A DNA stretch of 64,000 nt from Mycolicibacterium iranicum (GCF_014190915.1 NZ_JACHVU010000004.1:62001-126000), one strand, 5' to 3'; positions 24,030 through 34,359 are shown, counted from the first letter of the stretch. Translations and numbers: made by a program. Notes: generated by a model from the sequence alone, not told the origin.

Positions 24030-25325
24030 CTACCTGTAGGCGACCTGCAGGTCCTTGACGCCGTTGATCCACCCCGAACGCAGCCGCTGGGGCTCCGCCA
24101 GCTTGGAGATGTCCGGGATCTGGTCGGCGATCTCGTGGAACATCAGCTTGATCTCCATGCGCGCCAGATTGGCCCCGATGCAGAAGTGTGCGCCGTTGCC
24201 GCCGAAGGCCAAGTGCGGGTTCGGATTACGCAGGATGTCGAAGCTGAACGGATCGGTGAAGACGGTTTCGTCGAAGTTCGCCGAGCTGTAGAACAGGCCC
24301 GCCCGCTGGCCCTCGGAGATGGTGACCCCGCCCAGCTCGACGTCCTCCAGAGCCGTGCGCTGGAAGCAGTGCACCGGCGTCGCCCAGCGGATGATCTCGT
24401 CGATGGCCGTCTCGGGCCGCTCGCGCGTGAACAGCTCCCACTGCTGCGGGTTGTCGAGGAAGGCGTTCATGCCGTGGGTCATCGCGTTGCGCGTGGTCTC
24501 GTTGCCGGCGACCGCGAGCAGGATCACGAAGAACGCGAACTCGACCTCACTCATGGGCTCCTCGGCGTCGGCGCCGTCCCCCGGGCCGTCCCCTGTGCCG
24601 TTCCCCGTGCCATCTCCAATGCCGGCCTGCACGAGGCGCGTGACGATGTCATCGGCCGGACAGCGCCGACGCTCCTCGGCCATGGTGTAGGCGTAGCCCA
24701 TCAACTCCGCGTTGGCGGTCGTGGGATCGGAGTCGAAGTCCGGGTCGTCGGTGTTCATGATCGCGTTGGTCCAGTGGAAGAGCTTCTCGCGGTCGTCCTC
24801 GGGTACGCCGATGAGGTCGGCGATGGCCAGCAGGGGAAGCCGGGTCGCGACGTCCTCCACGAAGTTGCCGGAATCCCGCTGAGCGGCTGCGCGCACGATC
24901 TCGCGGGCGGCCCCGGCCAGCTTGCGCTCCATCCCGGCGATCGCGCGCGGCGTGAACAGCCTCGACACGATCTTGCGCAGCCGCGTGTGCTCGGGGGCGT
25001 CGTGATTGATCAACAGCGCCTTGGTCAGGTCGAGCTGTTCGGCGGTGACGCCGTCGGGCAGCCGCATCACCGCACCCTTGGCGTTCGTGGACCACACCGT
25101 GCTGTTCCGGGAGATCGCCTTGATGTCCTCGTGCCGCGAGATCACCCAGTAGCCGCCGTCGCCGAAGATCGACTCCTCCTGCGCGTTCCACCACACCGGG
25201 GCCGTCCTGCGCAGCTCGGCGAACTCCCGGACCGGGATGCCCTCGAGCAGCACGTCCGGGTCGGTGAAGTCGTACCCCTGGGGCAGGAAGGGACAGCTCT
25301 GGGCCCGGGTGTCTTCGGCGGTCAT
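24030..25325 (-). CDS. Cytochrome P450, CYP125-like (steroid C26/27 hydroxylase family)
   Basis: 431 aa. Very similar to M. tuberculosis CYP125 in recalled blocks: GYDFTDPDVL, APVWWN, GGYWVI, DAPEHTRLRKIVSRLFTPRAI, FHWTN, LLAVAGNETTRNAMTHGM (I-helix), DEIIRWATPV (ExxR), FGGNGAHFCIGANLARME (heme Cys) and LRSGWINGVKDLQV. That family oxidises the terminal methyl of the cholesterol side chain. A Gly/Asp-rich insertion (about residues 237-252) replaces a short loop before the I-helix and is encoded by a 12-bp minisatellite. ATG 25325 follows AGGAGA. The physiological substrate may be a sterol or a branched lipid. Confidence 0.87.
   Translation of the reverse strand: MTAEDTRAQSCPFLPQGYDFTDPDVLLEGIPVREFAELRRTAPVWWNAQEESIFGDGGYWVISRHEDIKAISRNSTVWSTNAKGAVMRLPDGVTAEQLDLTKALLINHDAPEHTRLRKIVSRLFTPRAIAGMERKLAGAAREIVRAAAQRDSGNFVEDVATRLPLLAIADLIGVPEDDREKLFHWTNAIMNTDDPDFDSDPTTANAELMGYAYTMAEERRRCPADDIVTRLVQAGIGDGTGNGTGDGPGDGADAEEPMSEVEFAFFVILLAVAGNETTRNAMTHGMNAFLDNPQQWELFTRERPETAIDEIIRWATPVHCFQRTALEDVELGGVTISEGQRAGLFYSSANFDETVFTDPFSFDILRNPNPHLAFGGNGAHFCIGANLARMEIKLMFHEIADQIPDISKLAEPQRLRSGWINGVKDLQVAYR
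24573..24620 (-). repeat. 12-bp minisatellite inside the CYP125-like gene
   Basis: Four tandem 12-base units beginning GCC (plus strand) diverge progressively from one end; on the coding strand they encode Gly-Asp/Asn-Gly-Thr/Pro tetrapeptides. The block lies in the surface loop before the I-helix and keeps the frame. Confidence 0.8.
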
Positions 25326-25366
25326 CGGACGCGTCTCCTGTGTGATGTGGGGCACGGTCTTTTCGA

Positions 25367-25394
25367 CCATACACTTTGGCGACAAGCTGTATGG
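25367..25394. promoter_or_regulatory. CCATACA...TGTATGG operator candidate
   Basis: Perfect 7-base arms separated by 14 bases, with partial symmetry continuing inwards (CTT/AAG). It lies 42 bases upstream of the CYP125-like ATG and 49 bases before the divergent purD start. The nearby TetR gene (co-transcribed with the P450) is the obvious candidate binder. Confidence 0.6.
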
Positions 25395-25428
25395 CCGGTG
25401 AGGTGGGTGCCGATGGGTGCGTAGCCAT

Positions 25429-25434
25429 TAGGGT
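25429..25434 (+). promoter_or_regulatory. Leaderless -10 box of purD (TAGGGT)
   Basis: TANNNT box eight bases before the purD GTG, the spacing of a mycobacterial leaderless start. No ribosome site precedes the GTG. Confidence 0.5.
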
Positions 25435-25442
25435 GGGCATCT

Positions 25443-26711
25443 GTGCACGTCCTGGTGGTTGGTTCCGGAGCCCGTGAACACGCGCTGCTGCTCGCACTGC
25501 GCCGAGATCCGGAGGTGGACGCGTTGTCGGTGGCGCCCGGCAACGCCGGCACCTCCGCCGTGGCCGACCAGTACGAGCTCGACGTGAGCTCGGGCGAGGC
25601 GGTCACCGCGTTGGCCAGGGGCATCGGTGCCGATCTCGTCGTCATCGGGCCCGAGGTGCCGTTGGTGCTGGGTGTCGCCGACGCCGTGCGCGCCGCGGGG
25701 ATCGCCTGCTTCGGCCCGACCAAGGACGCCGCGCGCATCGAGGGATCCAAGGCGTTCGCCAAGGACGTCATGACCACCGCAGGGGTGCGCACCGCGCTCA
25801 GCGAGATCGTCGACAACCCCGCCCACCTCGACGCGGCCCTGGACAGATTCGGGCCCGCGGCGGGCCAGGCCGCCTGGGTCGTCAAGGACGACGGGCTGGC
25901 CGCAGGCAAGGGCGTGGTGGTGACCTCGGACCGCGACGCCGCCCGCGCCCATGCCGCCGGGCTTCTCGACGCCGGTCATCCGGTGCTCCTGGAATCCTTC
26001 CTCGAAGGGCCGGAGGTGTCGCTGTTCTGCGTGGTCGACGGCGAGACGGTGGTGCCGCTGCTGCCCGCGCAGGACTTCAAGCGTGTCGGCGACGGTGACA
26101 CCGGACCCAACACCGGCGGCATGGGGGCGTACACGCCGCTGCCGTGGCTCCCCGAGGACGTCACGGCGCGCATCGTCGACGACGTGGTCAAACCCGTTGC
26201 CGCCGAACTCGTCCGGCGCGGGAGCTCGTTCTCCGGATTGCTGTACGCCGGGCTGGCCATCACCTCCGAGGGTCCGGCCGTCGTCGAATTCAACTGCCGC
26301 TTCGGCGATCCCGAGACCCAGGCCGTGCTGGCCCTGCTCGAATCCCCCCTCGGGCAGCTGTTGCGCGCGGCCGCCACCGGCGAGTTGTCCGACCAGCAGC
26401 CGCTGCAGTGGCGCGAGGGCGCAGCGGTCACCGTGGTGCTGGCCGCCGAGAACTACCCGGGCCGGCCCCGCGTCGGCGACGTCATCCACGGTGCGGACGC
26501 CCCGTCTGTTCTGCACGCCGGCACCGCGCGGCGCGACGACGGCAGTGTCGTCTCCTCGGGTGGGCGGGTGCTCTCGGTGGTCGGGGTCGGTGACGATCTC
26601 ACGGCTGCGCGCGCATCCGCCTACGCCACACTCGAAGGGATCCGGTTGCCGGGCAGCCACTTTCGCAGCGACATCGGTCTGGCCGCCGCCGAGGGCCGCA
26701 TCAGCCTCTAG
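25443..26711 (+). CDS. purD: Phosphoribosylamine-glycine ligase PurD
   Basis: 422 aa ATP-grasp enzyme: [13 protein letters not shown] (residues 7-19), [33 protein letters not shown] (ATP-grasp Lys), [13 protein letters not shown] and [17 protein letters not shown]. It joins glycine to phosphoribosylamine in step 2 of de novo purine synthesis. GTG 25443 has no Shine-Dalgarno but a TAGGGT box 8 bases upstream. Its stop overlaps the convergent esterase by 4 bases. Confidence 0.97.
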   Translation: MHVLVVGSGAREHALLLALRRDPEVDALSVAPGNAGTSAVADQYELDVSSGEAVTALARGIGADLVVIGPEVPLVLGVADAVRAAGIACFGPTKDAARIEGSKAFAKDVMTTAGVRTALSEIVDNPAHLDAALDRFGPAAGQAAWVVKDDGLAAGKGVVVTSDRDAARAHAAGLLDAGHPVLLESFLEGPEVSLFCVVDGETVVPLLPAQDFKRVGDGDTGPNTGGMGAYTPLPWLPEDVTARIVDDVVKPVAAELVRRGSSFSGLLYAGLAITSEGPAVVEFNCRFGDPETQAVLALLESPLGQLLRAAATGELSDQQPLQWREGAAVTVVLAAENYPGRPRVGDVIHGADAPSVLHAGTARRDDGSVVSSGGRVLSVVGVGDDLTAARASAYATLEGIRLPGSHFRSDIGLAAAEGRISL

Positions 26712-27553
26712 GCGACGAGCAGCGGGGCCATCCAGCTCAGCTCGGCGGTCAGCTGCGAGGACCAGAACGAGGCGTTGTGCCCGCCGGGGGAGAAGCCACC
26801 GGCGGGCGGCGAGGCGAGTTGGGCGATGAACTGTTCGGTCGCGGCGGCGAACGGGTCGTCGAACCCGCAATCGATGCGCAGCGGTATCTCGTTGAGGGCG
26901 GCCGATCCCCACACGCTGTGGGCGTCGTAGTCGGCGGCGTCGTCGAAGGCGCCGGGGGCCGCGGCGCCCGGTGATGTCCACAGTGCCGGGCTGACCGCGC
27001 AGATGGCGGCGGTACGGGCGGGGCCCAGCCGCGAGCCGAGCAGCATCGCGCCGTAGCCGCCCATCGACCAGCCCAGGAAGCCCACCCTGGAGGTGTCCAG
27101 ACCCTGCTCGCCCAGCAGCGGCAAGAACTCGTCGAGCACCATCGCCCCGGAGTCGTCGCCCGACGCCCGCCGGTGCCAGTAGCCGTTGCCGCCGTCGACG
27201 GCGGCGATCGCGAACGGCGGCAACCCGGCAGCCACCGCGTCGGCGAGGAACCGCTCGACACCCATCGACATCACCGTGCTTGCCGAGGAGTCTTTGCCGT
27301 GCAGCAGGATCACCGGACGCAGGGGCTGGGTCTGCCCCGGCGGGCGGGCGATCGCCCACCCGGTCGCCGCTCCGCTACGCGCGGCGGAGATGAACGTTCC
27401 CGTCGCCGAGGTCGGTGCCGGTGGGGCGGCTGAGGCCACGGACGACAAAGACGTCACCGAGGACGCGGCGGCGCCGATGGCGGTCACCCCTGCGGTGACG
27501 AGTCCGGTGCGCAGACCCAGGGCGAGCATGTCCCGGCGGTTCATGGTCGGCAT
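26708..27553 (-). CDS. Exported alpha/beta-hydrolase esterase (Rv0774c type)
   Basis: 281 aa. The N-terminus [26 protein letters not shown] is a signal with a twin-Arg pair, so Tat or Sec export is possible. [14 protein letters not shown] begins the fold. The nucleophile elbow is [10 protein letters not shown] (Ser near residue 133), with acid Asp in CGFDDPF and His in GGHNASFW. An esterase of the Rv0774c type, probably acting on lipid or acyl substrates at the envelope. ATG 27553; a second ATG at 27544 is close. Convergent with purD. Confidence 0.82.
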   Translation of the reverse strand: MPTMNRRDMLALGLRTGLVTAGVTAIGAAASSVTSLSSVASAAPPAPTSATGTFISAARSGAATGWAIARPPGQTQPLRPVILLHGKDSSASTVMSMGVERFLADAVAAGLPPFAIAAVDGGNGYWHRRASGDDSGAMVLDEFLPLLGEQGLDTSRVGFLGWSMGGYGAMLLGSRLGPARTAAICAVSPALWTSPGAAAPGAFDDAADYDAHSVWGSAALNEIPLRIDCGFDDPFAAATEQFIAQLASPPAGGFSPGGHNASFWSSQLTAELSWMAPLLVA

Positions 27554-27668
27554 GGCGCCATCATCGCACCCGGGCGGTCGCGGGCTGCCGGGGTGACCCG
27601 GCCGTCCGGCCAGGTTGAGGCCCGACGATTCGGCGAAACACCGATGTCGAAACCCTGTGACTGGCAGC

Positions 27669-28277
27669 ATGCTAGGCGTGACAGCAGCGGTCACTCCCAA
27701 GGGAGAGCGTCGACGGTACGCGCTGGTCACTGCTGCCGCCGACCTGCTCTGCGAAGGGGGCTTCGATGCGGTCCGCCATCGCGCCGTCGCGCGCCGTGCG
27801 GGTCTGCCACTGGCGTCGACGACCTACTACTTCTCTTCGCTGGACGACCTGATCGCCAAGGCCGTCGAACACGTCGGCACCAGGGAGAGCGAACATCTGC
27901 GGCACCGCGTCGAGGCACTGTCGCGCCGGCGGCGCGGCGCTGAGTCGACCGCAGACATCCTCGTCGACCTCCTGATCGGTGACAATCCCGAACGCGTCAC
28001 CGAACAGATGATCTCGCGGTACGAGCGCTACATCGCGTGCGCACGGCAGCCCAGCCTGCGGGACATCCAGCGCAGGATCCTGCGGCAGCGCAGCGAGGCC
28101 GTCGTCGAGGTCGTCCAGCGGTCCGGCCGGTCGGTGCGCGCCGAACTGGTCACCGCGCTGGTGTGCGCGGTCGACGGCGCGGTGGTGGCGGCCCTGGTCG
28201 GTGACGGGGACGGACCCCGTGCGACCGCGCGGGCCACCCTCATCGACGTCATCGACGTCCTGGCGCCGTTCAACTAG
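27669..28277 (+). CDS. TetR-family regulator (Rv0775 type)
   Basis: 202 aa. HTH at about residues 32-58: FDAVRHRAVARRAGLPLASTTYYFSSLDDLIAKAV. The C-terminal domain has Arg-rich helices and ends LIDVIDVLAPFN. Start uncertain between ATG 27669 and GTG 27678; the latter begins a GTGAC-N7-GTCAC inverted repeat, a possible autoregulatory site. Divergent from the esterase, which it may control. Confidence 0.85.
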   Translation: MLGVTAAVTPKGERRRYALVTAAADLLCEGGFDAVRHRAVARRAGLPLASTTYYFSSLDDLIAKAVEHVGTRESEHLRHRVEALSRRRRGAESTADILVDLLIGDNPERVTEQMISRYERYIACARQPSLRDIQRRILRQRSEAVVEVVQRSGRSVRAELVTALVCAVDGAVVAALVGDGDGPRATARATLIDVIDVLAPFN

Positions 28278-28383
28278 CGCGTTTGCTTCGCGTGCCGGTT
28301 GGTTACACCCGTCTGGTGAAATTCGCCGGGACACTGAGGTGTTGGCGCCGCGGCGCGGTTCCCGGCATCACGGGTGCAACACG

Positions 28384-28423
28384 GAACCGGTTCGGATTAT
28401 CCCGTTGACACTGCACAGCAGTG
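28384..28423 (+). promoter_or_regulatory. Promoter/operator region of the APC permease
   Basis: The region holds the palindrome GAACCGGTTC (28384-28393), TTGACA (28405-28410), a consensus -35, and CACTGC-ACA-GCAGTG (28409-28423), whose left arm overlaps the -35. A well-matched -10 at 17 bases is not seen. The overlap would let a repressor dimer cover the polymerase site. Confidence 0.45.
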
Positions 28424-28472
28424 CCCACTGGTCGATGATGGATGATTCGAGCGAATCAGTGAAGGGGGCGTG

Positions 28473-29912
28473 ATGTCAGAATCAGCGGTCAGCCCGGGCA
28501 GCGCGGAGAAGCAGCCCGAGCTCAAGCGGGTGATGGGCCCGGGGCTGCTTCTGCTGTTCGTCGTCGGCGACATTCTCGGCACCGGCGTGTACGCGCTCGT
28601 GGGCGATGTCGCAGCCGAAGTCGGCGGAGCGGCATGGCTTCCGTTCCTGGTGGCGTTCGCCGTCGCCACCATCACCGCTTTCAGCTACCTGGAACTGGTC
28701 ACCAAGTATCCCCAGGCTGCAGGCGCAGCGCTCTACGCGCACAAGGCTTTCGGCATCCACTTCATCACCTTCCTGGTCGCCTTCATCGTGATGTGCTCCG
28801 GAATCACCTCGGCGTCAACAGCTTCCAGAGCCTTCGCGGCGAACCTGTTCACCGGTATCGGGGTCGACGAAGCGCCCAAGGCGGGCGTCCTGCTGCTGGC
28901 ATTGCTGTTCATGGCCGCACTGGCTGCGATCAACTTCCGCGGCGTCGGCGAGAGCGTGAAGCTCAACGTCGTCCTGACCGTCATCGAGATCACCGGCCTG
29001 CTCCTGGTGATCCTGGTCGGGCTGTGGGCGTTCACCGGCGGCGGCGACGTGGACTTCAGCCGCGTGGTGGCCTTCGAAACGGCCACGGACAAGAACACGT
29101 TCCTGGCGGTGACGGCAGCCACGTCACTGGCCTTCTTCGCGATGGTCGGCTTCGAGGACTCGGTCAACATGGCCGAGGAGACCAAGGATCCGGTCAGGAC
29201 CTTCCCCAAGATCCTGCTGACCGGCCTGTCCATCGCCGGCGTGGTCTACATCCTGGTGTCGATCGTCGCCGTGGCGCTGGTCCCCGTCGGCGAGCTGGAG
29301 AAGAGCGACACCCCGCTGGTGGAGGTCGTCAAGGCGGGCGCCCCGGGGCTCCCGATCGACACGATCCTGCCGTTCATCACGATGTTCGCGGTGTCGAACA
29401 CGGCGTTGATCAACATGCTGATGGCCAGCCGGTTGATCTACGGCATGGCCCGGCAGCGCGTGCTGCCTCCGGTGCTGGGGTCGGTACACCCCACGCGTCG
29501 CTCGCCGTGGGTGGCCATCATCTTCACCACCCTGATCGCGTTCGGGCTCATCGCGTACGTGTCGACGGTGGCCAGCAGCAACGCGATCTCGATCCTGGGC
29601 GGGACGACCAGCCTCCTGCTGCTCACGGTGTTCGCCGTCGTGAATGTCGCCGTGCTGGTGCTGCGGCGTGACGTCCGGCAGTCGGGCGGGCACTTCACGA
29701 CTCCGACGGCCCTCCCGGTGATCGGCTTCCTGGCCTCGCTCTACCTCGTCCTGCCGTTCTCCGGCCGGCCCGCCCAGCAGTACATCGTCGCCGGCGGCCT
29801 GGTCGTCGTCGGCATCCTGCTCTTCTTCCTGACCCAGCTGATCAACAAGCAGCTCGGAATTCGCGACGCGCACATCACCGACCCGACCCATCTGGGGTCG
29901 GCGCCGGACTGA
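28473..29912 (+). CDS. APC-superfamily amino-acid/polyamine permease
   Basis: 479 aa with about 12 hydrophobic segments. The N-terminal LLLLFVVGDILGTGVYALVG is the consensus first helix of the family (G[AT]G substrate loop region), and GFEDSVNMAEETKDPVRTFPKIL is the conserved loop after helix 6. It imports amino acids or polyamines with protons, in the plasma membrane. ATG 28473 follows GAAGGGGG. It is flanked by TetR and the RHII-RSD fusion gene; no M. tuberculosis counterpart at this position comes to mind. Confidence 0.87.
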   Translation: MSESAVSPGSAEKQPELKRVMGPGLLLLFVVGDILGTGVYALVGDVAAEVGGAAWLPFLVAFAVATITAFSYLELVTKYPQAAGAALYAHKAFGIHFITFLVAFIVMCSGITSASTASRAFAANLFTGIGVDEAPKAGVLLLALLFMAALAAINFRGVGESVKLNVVLTVIEITGLLLVILVGLWAFTGGGDVDFSRVVAFETATDKNTFLAVTAATSLAFFAMVGFEDSVNMAEETKDPVRTFPKILLTGLSIAGVVYILVSIVAVALVPVGELEKSDTPLVEVVKAGAPGLPIDTILPFITMFAVSNTALINMLMASRLIYGMARQRVLPPVLGSVHPTRRSPWVAIIFTTLIAFGLIAYVSTVASSNAISILGGTTSLLLLTVFAVVNVAVLVLRRDVRQSGGHFTTPTALPVIGFLASLYLVLPFSGRPAQQYIVAGGLVVVGILLFFLTQLINKQLGIRDAHITDPTHLGSAPD

Positions 29913-29918
29913 TGCGTG

Positions 29919-31637
29919 CTACGGAGCCGGGTGCAGACGTTCCAGCCGGGCCTCCAGTAGCTTGACCCGATGCGAATTGCCCTGCAGGGCAATGTAGTCG
30001 GTGCCGTAAACCGCGAGCAGCGCGTCGTCGAGCCGGCGTACCGCGCCGGCTGGATAGCGGTAGTCCATCGCGGCGTTCACCGCGTCGGTGTCGATGCCGT
30101 CGAGCACGGTGTCCACCTCGTCGATGGAGTCGATGCCCAGATCCAGGAGCAGACCCGCGATCCACGCGTAGTGGTCGGTGCGCGACCACCCGGCGTCCGG
30201 GAACCTGTTGCCCAGATAGGTGGCCAGCACCGCCGTGGGGATCCGGGGATCGCTGGTGGTCTCCGGGGCGTTCGTGTCGGGAGTCGTGGTCCGCAACCGC
30301 TCACGCACGGCGGAGAACTCGCGGTCGGCGAGCTCGAGGAGCCCGGCGGCCAGCGTGAAGCGCCGGTCCAGGTCCGGCGCATGGGCGGCGGGAATCGAAC
30401 CCTTGTAACGGATTTCGTGCTCGAACTCGGCCCAGGCGTGCTGGAGCACGGTGCGCACCTGGATCGACGCGGGTTGCTGGACCCCCTCGACTCCGACGAG
30501 CAGGTGCCGGCTGGCGTAGCCCCAGCGCCCTTCGCGCGCCGTCTCCTGGCCCATGTCGCGGTCGTCGAGCAGACGCATCTCCTCGGCCAGCAGGTCGGCG
30601 ACGGTGGCGACGTCCTCGCGAAGATAGGTGATGACGCGCAGACCGATCAGATCGGTGATCTCCACCAGTGGCTCGGTGTAGAGCGGCGTGCCGTCGGGGC
30701 CGAGGCGCTGCGTCTTCGCCGCGAACGAATCGACGCTCTTCGTGCGTGCCGTGACCGACAGATAGTTGATTCCCGCATCGTCGAGCAGGCCGGTGACCAG
30801 CGCCAGGTAGTGGTCGGTGGCCGCCACGAGCGCGGGCCTGCGTTCGGCGTACTCGGCCACCACCGGCGACGGCGCCGTGGGTGTGGAGTTCCGCGGCGTC
30901 GCGGTCTTGGGCTCGCGGGCGGTGGGCAGCGAGGGGGTGACGATGTAGCCGGAGGCGATGTCGCCGTAGATCGTCACGTCCTCCGGCCGGCAGTACCAGT
31001 ACAGGCCGACGTAGGCGCAGATGACCGCGTCCACCGGGTCCTCGTCGCGGTCGAGGTGGCTCGGCTTGGTCGCCGCCTCCACCCGTCTGCGCAACTCGAC
31101 CCACGCGGCACTGCGGTTCACGCGCAGTCGCGGGCTCGCGTCGTCGAGACCCTCGATGAGCGTCATCAGGCGCAACAGCTCGCGCTGCCGGTCCTCGAAC
31201 GGGCCCCGCTTGTACTTGAGGGTCTTCTCCAGGTCGAACAACACGACCGTCGCGGGATGCGGATACACCTCGATGGCGCGCCGCCTGGCGGTCGACGCCG
31301 GATCCACGTCGAGTCCGAGACGTTCGGCCACCCGCGCCGCCCGCGGATGCTTGAACTCCGGACGGTCGGTGAAGGCCGGACGCGCCCCGGCCTGGAAGCG
31401 CTGGAAGTCCCGGTTGAACTGCGTCTCCGCCGGCCGGTGGCCGGTCGCGTTCTTCACGATCAGCGGGGCGTCGATGGCGACCAGGCAGTCGTCTCCGGTG
31501 TACGGCGCGACCGCAGCCTCGATGCTGTCGTCGTCGTGGGCCGCCCCGACATGCAGCAGGCGTCCGTCGGAATCGATCACCGCGACGCCGGTCTGGTTCT
31601 TCTCACCCCATGCGAGGTCGAGTCCGACGAAGTGCAT
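29919..31637 (-). CDS. RNase HII-like/(p)ppGpp synthetase fusion (MS_RHII-RSD type)
   Basis: 572 aa. The N-terminal half (residues 1-245) has [31 protein letters not shown] and [17 protein letters not shown], the acidic pattern of a DUF429/RNase H-like nuclease fold. After an Ala/Pro/Thr linker, residues about 275-490 are a RelA/SpoT synthetase domain: [35 protein letters not shown] and [21 protein letters not shown]. The M. smegmatis protein with this architecture, at this locus, is known to hydrolyse RNA-DNA hybrids and make alarmones. It would link replication-transcription conflicts to the stringent response. ATG 31637 chosen because the fold begins immediately. Divergent from purB. Confidence 0.85.
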   Translation of the reverse strand: MHFVGLDLAWGEKNQTGVAVIDSDGRLLHVGAAHDDDSIEAAVAPYTGDDCLVAIDAPLIVKNATGHRPAETQFNRDFQRFQAGARPAFTDRPEFKHPRAARVAERLGLDVDPASTARRRAIEVYPHPATVVLFDLEKTLKYKRGPFEDRQRELLRLMTLIEGLDDASPRLRVNRSAAWVELRRRVEAATKPSHLDRDEDPVDAVICAYVGLYWYCRPEDVTIYGDIASGYIVTPSLPTAREPKTATPRNSTPTAPSPVVAEYAERRPALVAATDHYLALVTGLLDDAGINYLSVTARTKSVDSFAAKTQRLGPDGTPLYTEPLVEITDLIGLRVITYLREDVATVADLLAEEMRLLDDRDMGQETAREGRWGYASRHLLVGVEGVQQPASIQVRTVLQHAWAEFEHEIRYKGSIPAAHAPDLDRRFTLAAGLLELADREFSAVRERLRTTTPDTNAPETTSDPRIPTAVLATYLGNRFPDAGWSRTDHYAWIAGLLLDLGIDSIDEVDTVLDGIDTDAVNAAMDYRYPAGAVRRLDDALLAVYGTDYIALQGNSHRVKLLEARLERLHPAP

Positions 31638-31677
31638 CCCGCTACTGTGCCCGAAAGCCGCGCCGCACACGCGCCGA

Positions 31678-31683
31678 TAAGCT
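31678..31683 (+). promoter_or_regulatory. Leaderless -10 box of purB (TAAGCT)
   Basis: TANNNT box eight bases before the purB GTG, in the 54-base gap shared with the divergent fusion gene. No ribosome site. Confidence 0.5.
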
Positions 31684-31691
31684 GTGTGTTC

Positions 31692-33110
31692 GTGAGCATC
31701 CCCAATGTGTTGGCCACTCGGTACGCCAGCGAGGAGATGGTGGCCATCTGGTCACCGGAAGCCAAGATCGTCGCCGAGCGGCGGCTGTGGCTGGCGGTGC
31801 TGAAGGCCCAGGCGGAGCTGGGTGTCGATGTCCCCGAGGGCGTCGTCGCCGACTACGAGCGGGTGCTGGAGAACGTCGATCTCGCCTCCATCGCCGCCCG
31901 CGAGCGGGTGCTCCGCCACGATGTGAAGGCCCGTATCGAGGAGTTCAACGCCCTGGCCGGCCACGAGCACGTGCACAAGGGCATGACCAGCCGGGACCTG
32001 ACCGAGAACGTCGAGCAGCTGCAGATCCGCCGGTCGCTCGAGCTGGTCCTGGCACACGGCGTCGCCGTCGTCGCCAGGCTGGCCGAACGCGCCGCGCTGT
32101 ACCGCGACCTGGTGATGGCCGGCCGCAGCCACAACGTCGCCGCCCAGGCCACGACGCTGGGCAAGCGGTTCGCCTCGGCCGCCGAGGAGCTGCTCGTCGC
32201 GCTCAAGCGGGTCGAGGAACTCCTGGCGCGCTACCCGCTGCGGGGCATCAAGGGCCCGATGGGCACCGCGCAGGACATGCTCGACCTGTTCGACGGCGAC
32301 ACCGGCCGCCTCGCCGATCTCGAGCGGCGCGTCGCGCAGTTCCTCGGCTTCGCGGACATGTTCACCAGCGTCGGGCAGGTGTATCCCCGCTCGCTCGATC
32401 ACGACGTGGTGTCCGCGCTCGTCCAACTCGGCGCCGGGCCGTCGTCGCTGGCGCACACCATCCGTCTGATGGCCGGACACGAACTCGTCACCGAGGGCTT
32501 CGCGCCCGGACAGGTCGGGTCGTCGGCGATGCCGCACAAGATGAACACCCGGTCCTGCGAGCGGGTGAACGGACTGCAGGTCGTGCTGCGCGGCTACGGC
32601 TCCATGGCCGCCGAACTCGCCGGCGCCCAGTGGAACGAGGGCGACGTGTTCTGCTCCGTGGTGCGCCGGGTGGCCCTGCCCGATGCGTTCTTCGCCCTCG
32701 ACGGCCAGACCGAGACGTTCCTGACGGTGCTCGACGAGTTCGGTGCCTACCCCGCGGTGATCCAGCGCGAGCTGGACCGATACCTGCCCTTCCTGGCCAC
32801 CACGCGCATCCTGATCGCGGCGGTGCGCGCCGGTGTGGGACGCGAGACCGCGCACGAGGTCATCAAGGAGCACGCCGTCGCCGTCGCGCTGGCGATGCGC
32901 GAGAGGGGCGCCGAACCCGATCTGCTGGACCGGCTCGCCGCCGACCCGCGACTGCCGCTGGACCGGGCGGCCCTGGACGCCGCGCTCGCCGACAAACAGG
33001 TCTTCACCGGCGCGGCCGCCGACCAGGTCGACCGCGTCGTGGCCGCCGTCGACGATCTGATCGCGCGCTATCCGGACGCGGCGAAGTACACCTCGGGCGC
33101 GATTCTGTGA
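31692..33110 (+). CDS. purB: Adenylosuccinate lyase PurB
   Basis: 472 aa, the M. tuberculosis length. Fumarase/aspartase-superfamily blocks: [34 protein letters not shown], and the signature loop [17 protein letters not shown] with catalytic Ser. It acts twice in purine synthesis (SAICAR to AICAR and adenylosuccinate to AMP). GTG 31692 is chosen by length and a leaderless box; the longer open frame upstream is antisense noise. The stop overlaps the CYP126 start (GTGA). Confidence 0.97.
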   Translation: MSIPNVLATRYASEEMVAIWSPEAKIVAERRLWLAVLKAQAELGVDVPEGVVADYERVLENVDLASIAARERVLRHDVKARIEEFNALAGHEHVHKGMTSRDLTENVEQLQIRRSLELVLAHGVAVVARLAERAALYRDLVMAGRSHNVAAQATTLGKRFASAAEELLVALKRVEELLARYPLRGIKGPMGTAQDMLDLFDGDTGRLADLERRVAQFLGFADMFTSVGQVYPRSLDHDVVSALVQLGAGPSSLAHTIRLMAGHELVTEGFAPGQVGSSAMPHKMNTRSCERVNGLQVVLRGYGSMAAELAGAQWNEGDVFCSVVRRVALPDAFFALDGQTETFLTVLDEFGAYPAVIQRELDRYLPFLATTRILIAAVRAGVGRETAHEVIKEHAVAVALAMRERGAEPDLLDRLAADPRLPLDRAALDAALADKQVFTGAAADQVDRVVAAVDDLIARYPDAAKYTSGAIL

Positions 33111-34348
33111 CCTCCGTCGGGCAGCTGGGTGCGCTGGCCGGGGTCGACTTCACCGACCTCGACAACTTCGCCGACGGTTTCCCGCACGAACTGTTCGCGC
33201 TGCACCGCGAGCACGCCCCGGTGTACTGGCACGAGCCCACCGAGAACACCCCCGACGGCGAAGGCTTCTGGTCGGTGGCCACCCACGCCGAAACCCTTGC
33301 GGTGTTCCGTGATCCGGAGACGTACTCGTCGGTGACCGGGGGAGAGCGCCCGTTCGGCGGCACCCTGCTGCAGGATCTGTCGATCGCGGGCCAGCTGCTC
33401 AACATGATGGACGACCCGCGCCACGGCGCGGTGCGCCGGCTCGTGAGCTCGGGCCTGACACCGCGGATGATCCGGCGCGTCGAGGACGACCTGCGGGAGC
33501 GGGCAGGCCGGCTGCTCGACGAGGTGGCCGCCGGCGAACCGTTCGACTTCCTCACCGACATCGCCGCCGAGGTGCCGATGCAGATGATCTGCATCCTTCT
33601 CGGAGTGCCGGAGTCCGAACGACATTGGCTCTTCGAGGCCATCGAACCGAGCTTCGACTTCGGTGGTTCGCGCAAGGCCTCCATCACCCGCCTCTCGGTC
33701 GAGGAGGCGGGGTCGCGGATGTATGCCTACGGCCAGGAGCTGATCGCCGCCAAACGTGCGCATCCCGGCGACGACATGCTCTCGGTGGTGGTGAACTCCG
33801 GCGATCCCGAACTGTCGGACATCGAGAACTACCTGTTCTTCAACCTGCTGTTCAGCGCCGGGGCCGAGACCACCCGCAACGCGATCGCCGGCGGGCTGCT
33901 CGCACTGGCCGAGAACCCCGACGCGTACCGGTCGCTGCGCGAGCAGCCTGACCTGCTGCCCACGGCCATCGAGGAGATGGTCCGCTGGACGTCGCCGTCA
34001 CCGTCGAAGCGGCGCACCGCGACCCGGCGCGCCACCCTGGGCGGACACACCGTCGAGCCCGGCCAGAAAGTGCTCGTGTGGGAGGGCTCGGCGAACCGGG
34101 ACGCCGCCGTGTTCACCGAGCCGGACCGCTTCGACATCGCACGGAAACCCAACCCCCACCTCGGTTTCGGCCAGGGCGTGCACTACTGCCTCGGTGCAAA
34201 CCTGGCACGGCTGGAGCTGCGGGTCATCTTCGAGGAGTTGCTGCGGCGTCACCCGAGCGTGGAACTGGCCGCGCCGGTGGAATGGACCCGCAGCAACCGC
34301 CACACCGGGATGCGCCACCTGGTGGTCGCGCTGGGAACCTGCGCATAA
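33107..34348 (+). CDS. cyp126: Cytochrome P450 CYP126
   Basis: 413 aa. [23 protein letters not shown] (C-helix), [15 protein letters not shown] (I-helix), [10 protein letters not shown] (ExxR) and [17 protein letters not shown] (heme Cys). Directly after purB with a 4-base overlap, as in M. tuberculosis Rv0777-Rv0778. Genetic coupling of CYP126 with purB is conserved; azole-type and aromatic ligands are known for the M. tuberculosis enzyme, but the natural substrate is not. Soluble enzyme needing ferredoxin. Confidence 0.92.
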   Translation: MTSVGQLGALAGVDFTDLDNFADGFPHELFALHREHAPVYWHEPTENTPDGEGFWSVATHAETLAVFRDPETYSSVTGGERPFGGTLLQDLSIAGQLLNMMDDPRHGAVRRLVSSGLTPRMIRRVEDDLRERAGRLLDEVAAGEPFDFLTDIAAEVPMQMICILLGVPESERHWLFEAIEPSFDFGGSRKASITRLSVEEAGSRMYAYGQELIAAKRAHPGDDMLSVVVNSGDPELSDIENYLFFNLLFSAGAETTRNAIAGGLLALAENPDAYRSLREQPDLLPTAIEEMVRWTSPSPSKRRTATRRATLGGHTVEPGQKVLVWEGSANRDAAVFTEPDRFDIARKPNPHLGFGQGVHYCLGANLARLELRVIFEELLRRHPSVELAAPVEWTRSNRHTGMRHLVVALGTCA

Positions 34349-34359
34349 GCTGGGGCCAC

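Noticed and set aside
29970..31691. Very long plus-strand open frame (antisense to the RHII-RSD gene) continuing into purB.
   Set aside because: High GC removes stops from antisense frames. Only the part from GTG 31692 matches PurB; the upstream protein is Arg/Val/Gly-rich with no domain.
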